Shown: positions 27,132-36,406 of the stretch, in pieces | Layout of the letters: every line of letters begins with the position of its first letter | How positions within the stretch are numbered: the first letter of the stretch is position 1 | Assembly (NCBI GenBank): GCA_963706385.1 | Contig: OY970153.1 | Coordinates: forward strand, 496,001-560,000 | Source of the DNA: Poindextera sp963706385 | Lineage (GTDB): Bacteria > Pseudomonadota > Alphaproteobacteria > Caulobacterales > Caulobacteraceae | Direction: 5' to 3' | Length of the DNA: 64,000 bases | Position numbers and translations under genes: made by a program | The notes under the pieces: model-generated | What the model was told of the DNA's origin: nothing | What the model saw: the letters and a program-made list of their open reading frames with translations, nothing else | The model's database searches: none

Positions 27132-29068
27132 GGCGCCCTCGCGGGCTTGGCGCCGCTGGCGGCGGGCTGGGGCAGCTCGTCGGATGAAACCCCCATGGCG
27201 GCGCGCGCGCGGTCGAGATCATAGGTCGGCTTGACCGCGGCCTTGGCGGTGTCGCGCGCCAGCTGGCCCAGATCGTTGAACATCTGCATCGAGCCGCGAT
27301 TGCGCTGGGCCGCCGCCATCCGCGCGGCCTCGTCGGGATTGGCCGGATTGATCGAGTTGATCCGGGCGAGCATCACCGGAATCCGCGAGGTCTGGCCGGT
27401 GACGATGTCTCCGGCCTTGGCCATGAACAGTTTGCCCGCCAGCTCCTGACCCAGCGACTTGTTTTGCAGCGCCGTCACGCGGGTGACCGAGACCGCGTGG
27501 CCGACCTTGGCCTGCACCTCGGCGGCCGCGGCCTCGAACGATTCGCCCTTGCGGATTTTGCCGGCAAGCTCGTCGGCCTTGGCGTTCAGCCGGCGGACCA
27601 TCTCCGTCGACATCCAATAATCGGTCAGCGGTTTGCGGATGTCCTCCAGCGGCGGCAAGGCGGGGGCGATCACCTTGTCGACGCGGACGGCGAAATATTC
27701 GCCCGCGCCGTCGTCTTGCAGGTCGCTCTCGCCGCCCTGGCCGAGGGCGAAGGCCGCCTTCAGCAGCTTGGGCGTGAGGCCGGCGACGGTTTGGCCCTTC
27801 GGATCCGAGCCCTGGGCCGAAACCGGCCCCAGCTGCGCGGGAGCCGCCCCGGCCGCGCGGGCCGCCTCGTTCAGAGTGGCGCCGGTGGAATGGGCGTCGT
27901 CGTACTTCTGGACCGCGTCATAGACCTTCTGGGTCGCCATGTCGTTTCGGACCTGGGCCTCGATCTGCGGTTTCACCGCGTCGAAACTGGCGGCCTTGGC
28001 CGGGGTGAGGCCGGTGACCTCGATCACCGCGAGGCCGGCCAGGCTGGTCTGCACCGGCCCGCTGACCTGGCCCGGGGCGAGTTGGAAGGCGGCGTCGGCC
28101 ACCTTGGGGTCGGCGACGGCCGACTTGGGCGCATCGGCGTAGGCGATCGGGGCCACCCCATAGGCCTTGGCCACCGCCTCGGGCGACTGGCCGGACCGCA
28201 GCTTGGCGGCGATGGCCTGGGCGCTCGCCACATCGCGCGCGGGAATCTCGACCAAGGAGCGTTTTTCCGGAACGGACAGGGTGTCCTTGCGGAAATTGTA
28301 CATCTTCAGCACCTCGGCCGGGTTCGGCGTCAGGCTCGGCGCCAGCGCCTTGGCGCTGAAGCGCACGATGGTCAGCACGCGCATCTCCGGCCGGCGAAGC
28401 TGGTCGGCATGCTGGTTGATGAGCCCCTGGAGCTGCTGGTCAGTGGGCAGGGGCGGCTGTTGCACGCTGTTCGGATCGAGCAGGAAAAAGCTCAGTGTGC
28501 GGCCTTCGAGCTCGTAGCTCGCGAGCAGGGCGCCATAGGCCAGCGGCTGCTTCAGCCCCGAGGCCATGCCCGCGCTAAAATGGTTCTGGGCGAGCTCGTC
28601 GCGGAGCGTGACCTCGAACTGCTCCGGCGTCAGGCCGTTTTCGGCGAGAGTCCGCTCATAGGCCTTCTCGTCAAACTTGCCGCTGACGCTGTCGAAGAAC
28701 GCCGGCTGGCGCTTCAGCGCGTCGGCGATCAGCGCCTCCGACGGGTTGATCCCCGAGCGCCGGATGAATTCGGCCATCGCCTCTTCGGCCGAGACCTCCT
28801 GCAGCATCCGCAGGTCGACGCCCTGGGCGACCGCCTCCTGCGCGGTCATCATCTGGCCGGTCTGCTGCATCGCCTGTTTGCGGAAAGCCTCGAACATCCG
28901 CTTGAAGTCCGCCGGCTGGACCTCGTGCGAGCCGGCGGAGACCACCGCCGTGGTGATCCGCGGGTGGAACACGTCCTTGATGCCCCAGACCGCGAAGCTG
29001 ACGATCAAGACCACGAGGAAGGCCTTCGCGACCCAAGACTTCGAGAAGGCGCGGAAAAAGGCGAGCAT
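27128..29068 (-). CDS. ppiD: PpiD-like membrane-anchored periplasmic chaperone / peptidyl-prolyl isomerase
   Basis: Periplasmic folding factor that in other bacteria sits next to the Sec translocon. 646 residues from ATG 29068. One N-terminal anchor helix (KAFLVVLIVSFAVWGIKDVF, about residues 15-34) is followed by a SurA-N-like helical domain, a central parvulin-type region and a C-terminal helical region. The parvulin active-site residues are not clearly conserved, so it may act mainly as a chaperone. ATG 29068 begins the homologous sequence. It is divergent from tpiA across about 270 bases that must hold both promoters. Confidence 0.9.
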   Translation of the reverse strand: MLAFFRAFSKSWVAKAFLVVLIVSFAVWGIKDVFHPRITTAVVSAGSHEVQPADFKRMFEAFRKQAMQQTGQMMTAQEAVAQGVDLRMLQEVSAEEAMAEFIRRSGINPSEALIADALKRQPAFFDSVSGKFDEKAYERTLAENGLTPEQFEVTLRDELAQNHFSAGMASGLKQPLAYGALLASYELEGRTLSFFLLDPNSVQQPPLPTDQQLQGLINQHADQLRRPEMRVLTIVRFSAKALAPSLTPNPAEVLKMYNFRKDTLSVPEKRSLVEIPARDVASAQAIAAKLRSGQSPEAVAKAYGVAPIAYADAPKSAVADPKVADAAFQLAPGQVSGPVQTSLAGLAVIEVTGLTPAKAASFDAVKPQIEAQVRNDMATQKVYDAVQKYDDAHSTGATLNEAARAAGAAPAQLGPVSAQGSDPKGQTVAGLTPKLLKAAFALGQGGESDLQDDGAGEYFAVRVDKVIAPALPPLEDIRKPLTDYWMSTEMVRRLNAKADELAGKIRKGESFEAAAAEVQAKVGHAVSVTRVTALQNKSLGQELAGKLFMAKAGDIVTGQTSRIPVMLARINSINPANPDEAARMAAAQRNRGSMQMFNDLGQLARDTAKAAVKPTYDLDRARAAMGVSSDELPQPAASGAKPARAP

Positions 29069-29338
29069 GGACGCGGATCCGGTTGGTCGGGAGCCCCGTC
29101 CGCCGCCGGCCGGGCGGGTCAAGGGACCTCGACAGAAGGCTTGACGGCGCTTTCCGGCCGAGGCGGGCCGGCGAATGCCGCGGGCGCGCCGGTGGCGGCC
29201 GTGAGGCGGTATAGTTGAGCCGCATGAGCGCGGGCAAGCGGTTCCGCTTGAGGCCAAGGCTGACGGCGGCGTGGACAGGGGCGCGGTCCTGCCCTAGGCG
29301 TCAGCCGAACTGTGCAGTCGACCCAGGAGCCGCGACCG

Positions 29339-30082
29339 ATGCCCGCCCCCCTGATCGCCGGAAACTGGAAGATGAACGGGCTGGCGGCGGACCTGGAGGA
29401 GGCCAGAACGCTGGCCTCGGCGCTGGCGGCGGCGCCCGCCCGGGCGCGCGTCGCCCTGTGTCCGCCGGCGACGCTGACCGCGCGAATGGCCGCGGCGCTG
29501 GAGGGCTCGGCGGTGGCGGTCGGCGGCCAGGACTGCCATGCCGAGACCGCCGGCGCCTTCACCGGCGACATCAGCGCCGAGATGCTGGCCGACGCGGGCG
29601 CGCGTCTGGTCATCGTCGGCCACTCCGAGCGGCGCGCGGCCTATGGCGAGAGCGACGCGATGGTCGCGGCCAAGGCGCTGGCGGCGGTGCGCGGGGGCCT
29701 GGAGCCGATCGTCTGCGTCGGCGAGACGCTGGAGCAACGCCAGACGGGCAGGGCGCTGGAGGTGGTGACCGGCCAGATCGCCGGATCGGTTGCGACCGCG
29801 CTCGGCGCGGCCGCCTTCGCGGTGGCCTACGAGCCGGTCTGGGCGATCGGCAGCGGCCTGACCCCCTCCATCGCCGAGATCGAACAGGTCCACGCCGCGA
29901 TCCGCGAGGCGCTCGTCGCCGCGCTCGGACAGACGGGCGCGCGCGCGCCGATCCTCTATGGCGGCTCGGTCAAGCCGGCCAACGCCGCGGAGATCCTGAA
30001 GGCGGCCGAAGTCGGCGGCGCGCTGGTCGGCGGCGCCTCGTTGAAGGCGGCGGATTTCCTGGCCATCGTGCGCGCGGCCTGA
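29339..30082 (+). CDS. tpiA: Triosephosphate isomerase
   Basis: Interconverts dihydroxyacetone phosphate and glyceraldehyde 3-phosphate. 247 residues from ATG 29339 (GTG 29312 would add nine). TIM-barrel residues are all present: NWKMNG with the catalytic Lys, IVGHSERR with catalytic His, AYEPVWAIGSG with catalytic Glu and flexible loop, and YGGSVKP for phosphate. It begins a plus-strand run tpiA-secG-pyrG, the same order as in many Rhizobiales and Caulobacterales. Confidence 0.97.
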   Translation: MPAPLIAGNWKMNGLAADLEEARTLASALAAAPARARVALCPPATLTARMAAALEGSAVAVGGQDCHAETAGAFTGDISAEMLADAGARLVIVGHSERRAAYGESDAMVAAKALAAVRGGLEPIVCVGETLEQRQTGRALEVVTGQIAGSVATALGAAAFAVAYEPVWAIGSGLTPSIAEIEQVHAAIREALVAALGQTGARAPILYGGSVKPANAAEILKAAEVGGALVGGASLKAADFLAIVRAA

Positions 30083-30190
30083 GGCGGCTCGAACCGACGG
30101 GCGCGGCTCTGGCGTCGATCGCGTCTTGATGATAGATGGGCCGGCCGTTTGCGAGGGCGAGGCGCCCCGCGCCAATTGAAGTTCGTTCCC

Positions 30191-30661
30191 ATGCTGCTTG
30201 GCATTCTTCTGGCCGTCGTGATCGTGGTGTGCATCGCGCTCGTGGGCGTGATCCTGCTGCAACGCTCCGAGGGCGGCGTCCTGGGCATGAGCGGCGGCGG
30301 GTCGGGCAATTTCATGTCGGCGCGCGGCACGGGCGATCTTCTGACCCGCACCACCCAGATCCTGGCGGCGATCTTCTTCGGCCTGTGCCTGGTGATGACC
30401 CTGGTCACCGGCCATCTGCGCCGGGAGGCCTCCATCGCCAGCAAGCTGAAGGATCTCAGCATCGCGCCGCCCCCGGCGTCCAGCCAGGCCCCGGCCCAGA
30501 CCACGCCGGCCCCCGCGGCCCCGGCCCAGAGCCTGCCCGCGCCGGCGCCGGCGAACGATGGGCTCGACCTGTTCGGTTCCGCCTCCAAGCCGGCCAAGCA
30601 CGCCGCCGCCAAACCCGCCGCTGGCGCGCCGGCTCCGTCACAGCCGCCGGCGGGTCAATAA
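30191..30661 (+). CDS. secG: Preprotein translocase subunit SecG
   Basis: Small integral subunit of the SecYEG protein-export channel. 156 residues from ATG 30191. Two membrane helices: LLGILLAVVIVVCIALVGVI and a second at about residues 54-76 (ILAAIFFGLCLVMTLVTG), separated by the conserved LLQRSEGGVLGMSGGG loop. A cytoplasmic or periplasmic tail of about 70 residues rich in Ala, Pro and Gln follows, longer than in the 110-residue E. coli protein but common in alphaproteobacteria. Confidence 0.94.
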   Translation: MLLGILLAVVIVVCIALVGVILLQRSEGGVLGMSGGGSGNFMSARGTGDLLTRTTQILAAIFFGLCLVMTLVTGHLRREASIASKLKDLSIAPPPASSQAPAQTTPAPAAPAQSLPAPAPANDGLDLFGSASKPAKHAAAKPAAGAPAPSQPPAGQ

Positions 30662-30713
30662 GGCCGCGAAAAATCATCGGACGCGACGAGACGAAGTCAG
30701 GGGCGCCGGCGTC

Positions 30714-30735
30714 GAATCAGCGCTAATCTGGACTC
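30714..30735 (+). promoter_or_regulatory. Pair of GANTC (CcrM) sites just upstream of pyrG
   Basis: GAATC at 30714-30718 and GACTC at 30731-30735, ending three bases before the pyrG ATG. GANTC is the target of the cell-cycle methyltransferase CcrM in Caulobacterales. The sites are seen directly; a regulatory role is inference. Confidence 0.4.
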
Positions 30736-30737
30736 CC

Positions 30738-32387
30738 ATGGCCCGGTACATCTTCATCACCGGCGGCGTGGTCTCCTCGTTGGGTAAGGGTCTCGCGTCC
30801 GCCGCGCTCGGCGCGCTGTTGCAGGCGCGCGGCTACAAGGTCCGTTTGCGCAAGCTGGACCCCTATCTCAATGTCGATCCGGGCACGATGAGCCCCTACC
30901 AGCACGGCGAGGTGTTCGTCACCGACGACGGCGCCGAGACCGACCTGGACCTCGGGCATTACGAGCGCTTCACCGGGGTGTCGGCGACCAAGGACGACAA
31001 CATCACCACCGGCCGGATCTACCAGACCATCCTGGAGAAGGAGCGTCGCGGCGACTATCTGGGCGCCACCGTCCAGGTGATCCCCCACGTCACCGACGAG
31101 ATCAAACGCTTCGTGCTGGCCGACGCGCGGGCCGAGGACGGCAGCCCGGTCGACTTCGTGCTGGTCGAGATCGGCGGCACCGTCGGCGACATCGAGGGCC
31201 TGCCGTTTTTCGAGGCGATCCGCCAGGTCAGCCAGGAGCTGCCCCGCGGCCAGTCCTGCTTCGTCCATCTGACGCTGTTGCCGTTCATCAAGACGGCCGG
31301 TGAGATGAAGACCAAGCCGACCCAGCACTCGGTCAAGGAGCTGCGCTCGATCGGCATCCAGCCGGACGTCCTCTTGTGCCGCTGCGAGCAGCCGATCCCG
31401 GCCGGCGAGAAACGCAAGATCGGCCTGTTCTGCAACGTGCGCGAAAGCGCGGTGATCCAGGCGATGGACGCGCCCTCGATCTACGCCGTGCCGCTCGACT
31501 ATCACCGCGAGGGCCTGGACGCCGAAGTGCTCTCGGTGTTCGGGATCAAGGACGCACCGGAGCCGGACCTGTCGCGCTGGCGGGCGATCTCCGAGCGCCT
31601 GAACCATCCGGACGGTCAGGTCCAGATCGCCATCGTGGGCAAGTACACGATCTTAAAAGACGCCTATAAGTCATTGATCGAGGCTCTGATTCACGGCGGC
31701 GTGGCCAACAATGTCGGGGTCAATATCGACTGGGTCGAGTCCGAGCAGCTCGAGGCCGACCCGGCAGCCGCGGTCGAGCGGCTGGAGAACGCCGACGGGG
31801 TGCTGGTGCCGGGCGCTTTCGGCGAACGCGGCGCGGAAGGCATGATCCGGGCGGTGCGGTTCGCCCGCGAGCATGAGGTGCCCTATCTCGGCATCTGTTT
31901 CGGCATGCAGATGGCGGTGATCGAGGCGGCGCGGAACCTGGCGGGGCTGACGGACGCCTCGTCCTCGGAATTCGGGCCGACGCCCAACCCGATCGTCGGG
32001 CTGATGACCGAATGGGTGCAGGGCAACGAGCGGGTCAAGCGGAGCGCCGGCGGCGACCTGGGCGGCACCATGCGGCTGGGCGCCTATGACGCGACGCTGA
32101 CCCCCGGCTCGCGGATCGCCGAGATCTACGGCGCTCTGACCATCTCCGAGCGCCACCGGCATCGCTACGAAGTCAACATCGGCTATCGCGCCGCGATCGA
32201 GGCCACCGGCCTGAAGTTCGCCGGCCTGTCGCCCGACGGCGTGCTGCCCGAGACGGTGGAGCGGCCGGACCATCCCTGGTTCGTTGGCGTGCAGTTCCAC
32301 CCCGAACTGAAAAGCCGCCCGTTCGCCCCGCACCCGCTCTACGCCAGCTTCATCGCCGCGGCGAAGGCGCAGAGCCGGCTGGTGTAG
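30738..32387 (+). CDS. pyrG: CTP synthase
   Basis: Makes CTP from UTP and glutamine; in Caulobacter the enzyme also forms filaments that affect cell curvature. 549 residues from ATG 30738. The synthetase domain starts YIFITGGVVSSLGKG (P-loop) and contains DPYLNVDPGTMSP and the Mg-binding DDGAETDLDLGHYERF region. The C-terminal class I amidotransferase domain has nucleophile Cys in YLGICFGMQMAV and His/Glu in VGVQFHPELKS. Only 76 bases follow secG. In Rhizobiales kdsA normally lies between pyrG and eno; here that position holds rpmF and a crotonase gene instead. Confidence 0.97.
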   Translation: MARYIFITGGVVSSLGKGLASAALGALLQARGYKVRLRKLDPYLNVDPGTMSPYQHGEVFVTDDGAETDLDLGHYERFTGVSATKDDNITTGRIYQTILEKERRGDYLGATVQVIPHVTDEIKRFVLADARAEDGSPVDFVLVEIGGTVGDIEGLPFFEAIRQVSQELPRGQSCFVHLTLLPFIKTAGEMKTKPTQHSVKELRSIGIQPDVLLCRCEQPIPAGEKRKIGLFCNVRESAVIQAMDAPSIYAVPLDYHREGLDAEVLSVFGIKDAPEPDLSRWRAISERLNHPDGQVQIAIVGKYTILKDAYKSLIEALIHGGVANNVGVNIDWVESEQLEADPAAAVERLENADGVLVPGAFGERGAEGMIRAVRFAREHEVPYLGICFGMQMAVIEAARNLAGLTDASSSEFGPTPNPIVGLMTEWVQGNERVKRSAGGDLGGTMRLGAYDATLTPGSRIAEIYGALTISERHRHRYEVNIGYRAAIEATGLKFAGLSPDGVLPETVERPDHPWFVGVQFHPELKSRPFAPHPLYASFIAAAKAQSRLV

Positions 32388-32511
32388 GATGGCGGCTCCA
32401 TGGCACGCGCCATGAGCTTGAAGCGCGAGGCCATTTGGGGCATACACCCGCGCTCGCGTCGGCGGCCCTTGAGGTCTCCGGCGGTTCCGTATTCGCCGAA
32501 AGAGCCCTCCG

Positions 32512-32694
32512 ATGGCCGTTCCTAAACGCAAAGTCTCCCCCTCGCGCGCCGGGATGCGCCGTTCGCACCACGCGCTGGAGGCCAACACCTACATCGAAGA
32601 CAAACAGACCGGCGAGTTGCGCCGGCCGCACCACATCGACCTGAAGACCGGCATGTACAAGGGCCGCCAAGTGCTGACGCCGAAGGAAGACTGA
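32512..32694 (+). CDS. rpmF: 50S ribosomal protein L32
   Basis: Small large-subunit ribosomal protein. 60 residues starting MAVPKRKVSPSRAGMRRSHHAL, the conserved opening, and ending in KTGMYKGRQVL. It has no zinc-binding Cys pairs, so it belongs to the zinc-independent form usual in alphaproteobacteria. It is transcribed alone or after pyrG (124-base gap) and is followed immediately by a hairpin that fits a terminator. Confidence 0.97.
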   Translation: MAVPKRKVSPSRAGMRRSHHALEANTYIEDKQTGELRRPHHIDLKTGMYKGRQVLTPKED

Positions 32695-32702
32695 CTCTGA
32701 AC

Positions 32703-32725
32703 CCTTCCCCCATCGAGGGGGAAGG
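32703..32725. terminator. Bidirectional terminator candidate between rpmF and crotonase gene
   Basis: Perfect 9-base-pair inverted repeat CCTTCCCCC / GGGGGAAGG with a 5-base loop, sitting in the 40-base space between two convergent genes. A T-run is lacking on either side, which is common in high-GC alphaproteobacteria. Confidence 0.55.
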
Positions 32726-32734
32726 ACTTGGAAC

Positions 32735-33499
32735 CTACTGCTTGCGCCCGCGCGCCAGCACCTCCAGGCGGTTCTTCTCCACCAGCTCGGCCGACACCCC
32801 GGAATTGCGGGCGCTGGAGCGCTCGTGCTCGAGCGCCATGGCCTGGCCGAACGGCAGGTCGAAGCCGTCGTCGATCAGCCGCTTGTAGAACCGCAGCATC
32901 TCCGGCGGGATGCTGGCCATGTCGCCGGCCAGCTCGCGGGCGGTCGGCAAGAGCGCCTCTGGCGCCACCACGCGGTTGACCAGCCCCCAGGCGAGCGCGG
33001 TCTCGGCGTCGAGGAAGTTGCCGGTCAGCGACAGCTCCTTGGCCCGGTAGATGCCGATCAGCCGCGAGAGCTTCTGCGACAGGCCCCAGCCGGGGACGAT
33101 GCCGACCCGCGCATGGGTGTCGGCGAAGCGGGCGTTGGTCGAGGCGATCAGGACGTCGCAGGCCAGCGCCAGCTCGAAGCCGCCGGTGATCGCCACCCCG
33201 TTGATCGCCCCGATCACCGGCTTGCCGCACTGCTGGATGGCGCGCACCGGATTGGCCGCGGGCTCCGTCGCATTGGCCGCGCCGACCCCTTCGACGCCGA
33301 GCTCCTTCAGATCCAGTCCCGCGGTGAACGCCCGCTCGCCGGCCCCGGTCAGCACCACGGCGCGAACCGCCTCGTCGCGGTCCAGGGCGGTGAAGGCCTG
33401 GTCCAGCGCCGCGCGCAGGGCCTTGGACATGGCGTTCATCGCTTCCGGCCGGTTCATCGTCACCGTGGCCACGCCGTCGGCCTTCTCGATCAGCAGCAT
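32735..33499 (-). CDS. Enoyl-CoA hydratase/isomerase (crotonase) family protein
   Basis: Crotonase-fold enzyme acting on an acyl-CoA thioester. 254 residues. Oxyanion-hole segments GERAFTAGLDLKEL and AITGGFELALACD are present. Of the two glutamates that add water in true enoyl-CoA hydratases, the second is kept (AKELSLTG) but the first is His here (FADTHARVGIVPG), so the reaction may differ from simple hydration. It lies alone on the minus strand, convergent to rpmF and divergent from eno. No pathway partner is nearby. Confidence 0.9.
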   Translation of the reverse strand: MLLIEKADGVATVTMNRPEAMNAMSKALRAALDQAFTALDRDEAVRAVVLTGAGERAFTAGLDLKELGVEGVGAANATEPAANPVRAIQQCGKPVIGAINGVAITGGFELALACDVLIASTNARFADTHARVGIVPGWGLSQKLSRLIGIYRAKELSLTGNFLDAETALAWGLVNRVVAPEALLPTARELAGDMASIPPEMLRFYKRLIDDGFDLPFGQAMALEHERSSARNSGVSAELVEKNRLEVLARGRKQ

Positions 33500-33642
33500 G
33501 TCGCTTTCCTCTGGTTCACGCCCGATTCAGCGCAGGCGCCGTGGCGGAAGACAAGCTTCGCGTCGGCGCGGGCCGATCGGATGCTTCCCCGATCGGCCCG
33601 GCTGGGCTAACACCCGCGCGCGATTTGCGCGCCGAGGGACCC

Positions 33643-34923
33643 ATGACCGAGATCGTCGACATCACCGCCCGAGAGATCCTGGACAGCCGGGGCAACCCGA
33701 CCGTCGAAGTGGACGTGACGCTGGAAGACGGCGCCTTCGGCCGCGCGGCCGTGCCCTCGGGCGCCTCGACCGGCGCGCACGAGGCGGTTGAAAAGCGGGA
33801 CGGGGACAAGAGCCGCTACGGCGGCAAGGGCGTGCTGGCGGCGGTGGGCGCGGTCAACGGCGAGATCCTCGACGCTCTGTCCGGCCTCGACGCGGAGGAC
33901 CAGCGGCGGCTGGATCGGCTGATGATCGAGCTGGACGGCACGCCGAACAAGAGCCGGCTGGGCGCCAACGCCATCCTGGGCGTTTCCCTGGCCGCCGCCA
34001 AGGCGGCCGCGGCCTCGGCGGGCCTGCCGCTCTACAAATACGTCGGCGGCGTCTCCGCGCGCGTCCTGCCCACTCCGATGATGAACATCATCAACGGCGG
34101 CGCCCATGCCGACAATCCGATCGACATCCAGGAGTTCATGATCCTGCCGACCGGGGCGGAGAGCTTCGCCGAGGCGCTGCGCATGGGCGCGGAAATCTTC
34201 CATGCCCTGAAGGGCGCGCTGAAGGCGGCCGGACACAACACCAACGTCGGCGACGAGGGCGGTTTCGCGCCGAACCTGGCGTCGGCCGAGGCGGCGCTGG
34301 AGTTCATCGTCAAGGCGGGCGAATCGGCGGGCTACAAGGCTGGGCGCGACTTTCACCTGGGGCTGGACGCGGCGGCGACCGAGTTCTTCAAGAACGGCCG
34401 CTACGAGCTGCGAGGCGAGGGCAAGAGCCTGGACCAGGCCGGCATGGTCGACTATCTGGCCGCGCTGGCGAACGCCTTCCCGATCGCCTCGATCGAGGAC
34501 GGCTGCGCCGAGGATGATTTCGAAGGCTGGAAGCTCCTGACCGATCGGCTTGGCGGCAAGCTCCAGATCGTCGGCGACGACAACTTCGTGACCAATCCGG
34601 CGCGGCTGGCCGATGGGATTGCGCGGGGCATAGCCAACTCCATCCTGATCAAGGTCAACCAGATCGGCACCCTGTCCGAGACGCTTGACGCCGTCGACAT
34701 GGCCCATCGCGCCGCCTACACCGCCGTGTTCTCGCACCGCTCGGGCGAGACCGAGGATTCGACCATCGCCGACCTCGCCGTCGCGACCAACTGCGGGCAG
34801 ATCAAGACCGGTTCGCTGGCCCGCTCCGACCGGCTGGCCAAGTACAACCAGCTGCTGCGCATCGAGGAGCAGTTGGAGGACCAGGCGCTGTACGCCGGCG
34901 CGGGGGCGCTGAAGCGTCTCTGA
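33643..34923 (+). CDS. eno: Enolase
   Basis: Glycolytic 2-phosphoglycerate dehydratase and, in many bacteria, an RNA degradosome partner. 426 residues from ATG 33643. N-terminal AREILDSRGNPTVEVDV, the PSGASTGAHEAVE loop, metal ligands in LGLDAAATEF, IEDGCAEDDFEGW and VGDDNFVTN, catalytic Lys in ILIKVNQIGTLSE, and SHRSGETEDSTIADL are all intact. It precedes ftsB and the pdh operon, the conserved alphaproteobacterial order. Confidence 0.98.
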   Translation: MTEIVDITAREILDSRGNPTVEVDVTLEDGAFGRAAVPSGASTGAHEAVEKRDGDKSRYGGKGVLAAVGAVNGEILDALSGLDAEDQRRLDRLMIELDGTPNKSRLGANAILGVSLAAAKAAAASAGLPLYKYVGGVSARVLPTPMMNIINGGAHADNPIDIQEFMILPTGAESFAEALRMGAEIFHALKGALKAAGHNTNVGDEGGFAPNLASAEAALEFIVKAGESAGYKAGRDFHLGLDAAATEFFKNGRYELRGEGKSLDQAGMVDYLAALANAFPIASIEDGCAEDDFEGWKLLTDRLGGKLQIVGDDNFVTNPARLADGIARGIANSILIKVNQIGTLSETLDAVDMAHRAAYTAVFSHRSGETEDSTIADLAVATNCGQIKTGSLARSDRLAKYNQLLRIEEQLEDQALYAGAGALKRL

Positions 34924-34975
34924 GCGGTCAGGGGCGGCGCTCAACGCTCCGTTAAGCACGCCGGACGAATGTGCT

Positions 34976-35002
34976 GAATCGACGCTGTTCCGCTTTCGAG
35001 TC
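34976..35002 (+). promoter_or_regulatory. Pair of GANTC (CcrM) sites upstream of ftsB
   Basis: GAATC at 34976-34980 and GAGTC at 34998-35002 within 33 bases of the ftsB start, in the 85-base eno-ftsB gap. GANTC methylation state affects transcription of several Caulobacter division genes. Presence is seen; function is inferred. Confidence 0.4.
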
Positions 35003-35008
35003 GTCCCC

Positions 35009-35305
35009 ATGTTCGCGCGCCTGAGATCCTATCTGCCGACCGCCCTATTGGCGTTCCTGATCTTCTATTTCGGCTTCCAGGCGCTGACCGGCGATCGCGG
35101 GCTGTTGTCCATCACCCGCCGCAACGAGGCGCTCGAACAAAAGACCGCCGAACTCGCCCGGCTGCGCGTGCAGCGGCAGGAACTTCAGACGCGCGCCCGA
35201 CTGTTGCGCGACGAGCATCTTTCCGCCGATCTTTTGGACGAACGGGCGCGTTCCCTTCTAGGCTTCGCCGACCCCAGGGATTATGTGATCCGCTCCGGCG
35301 GCTGA
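35009..35305 (+). CDS. ftsB: Cell division protein FtsB (DivIC family)
   Basis: Bitopic membrane protein that links FtsL and FtsQ and helps activate septal peptidoglycan synthesis. 98 residues: short cytoplasmic N terminus, membrane helix TALLAFLIFYFGFQALTG at about 11-28, then a heptad-patterned coiled coil (RRNEALEQKTAELARLRVQR) and a C-terminal segment with ERARSLLGFADPRDYV, typical of the family. It follows eno as in most alphaproteobacteria. Confidence 0.93.
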   Translation: MFARLRSYLPTALLAFLIFYFGFQALTGDRGLLSITRRNEALEQKTAELARLRVQRQELQTRARLLRDEHLSADLLDERARSLLGFADPRDYVIRSGG

Positions 35306-35326
35306 GGCGAGGGGAATCGCCTCGCC
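35304..35326 (+). terminator. Hairpin between ftsB and pdhA, possible terminator
   Basis: GAGGCGA at 35304-35310 pairs with TCGCCTC at 35317-35323; an alternative register GGCGAGG/CCTCGCC also forms, extending to 35326. It begins at the ftsB stop and lies 50 bases before pdhA. No T-run. It could separate ftsB transcription from the pdh operon. Confidence 0.35.
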
Positions 35327-35375
35327 TTCGCGCGCGACGGCCACTCGCTTTCGCGAGCCCGTCAGGGAGACGTGT

Positions 35376-36406
35376 ATGGCGCAAGGGGCGAAGGGCTCGA
35401 AGACGGCGACCGCGGTCAAGCCGCCCGCCGCCCGCGCGGACGACCGTGAGCAACTGCTCGGCTTCTTTCGCCAGATGCTGCTGATCCGCCGGTTCGAGGA
35501 GCGGGCGGGCCAACTCTACGGCATGGGCCTGATCGGCGGCTTCTGCCACCTCTACATCGGCCAGGAAGCCATCGCTGTCGGCATGCAGTCGATCAAGCAG
35601 CCGGGCGACCAGGTGATCACCGGCTACCGCGACCACGGCCACATGCTGGCTTGCGGCATGGACCCGCGCGCGGTGATGGCCGAGCTGACCGGACGGGCCG
35701 CGGGCGCGGCCAAGGGCAAGGGCGGCTCGATGCACATGTTCTCGACCGAGGCTGACTTCTTTGGCGGTCATGGCATCGTCGGCGCCCAGGTCTCGCTGGG
35801 CACGGGCCTGGCCCTGTCCAACCGCTACCGCGACAACGGCAAGGTCGCCTTCGTCTATTTCGGCGACGGCGCGGCCAACCAGGGCCAGGTCTACGAGAGC
35901 TTCAACATGGCCGAACTGTGGAGTTTGCCCGTTGTCTACGTGATCGAGAACAACCAGTACGCCATGGGCACCAGCGTCGAGCGGTCCTCCTCCGAGACCC
36001 ACCTGTTCAAGCGCGGCGCCAGCTTCAACATTCCGGGCGTCGAGGTCGACGGCATGGACGTGCTGGCGGTGCGCGAGGCGGGGGCCAGGGCGGCCGAGCA
36101 CGCGCGGGCGGGAAAGGGGCCGTTCATCCTGGAAATGATGACCTATCGCTACCGCGGCCACTCGATGAGCGACCCGGCCAAGTATCGCACCCGCGAGGAG
36201 GTCGACGCGGTGCGCAAGACCCGCGATCCGATCGATCACCTGCAGGAAAGGTTGGAGGCCGGCAAGCTCGCCGACGAAGCCGCGCTGAAGGCGATCGACG
36301 CCGAGGTGAAGAAGATCGTCGCCGACGCCGCCGAATTCGCCCGCACCGCGCCCGAACCGGAGCCGGGCGCGCTCTATGCCGATGTCTATGCGGAGGCCTC
36401 GGCCCG

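Noticed and set aside
27464..29218. Open frame of 584 codons antisense to ppiD
   Set aside because: Same shadow composition; ppiD has an anchor helix, chaperone-type domains and the expected position opposite tpiA.
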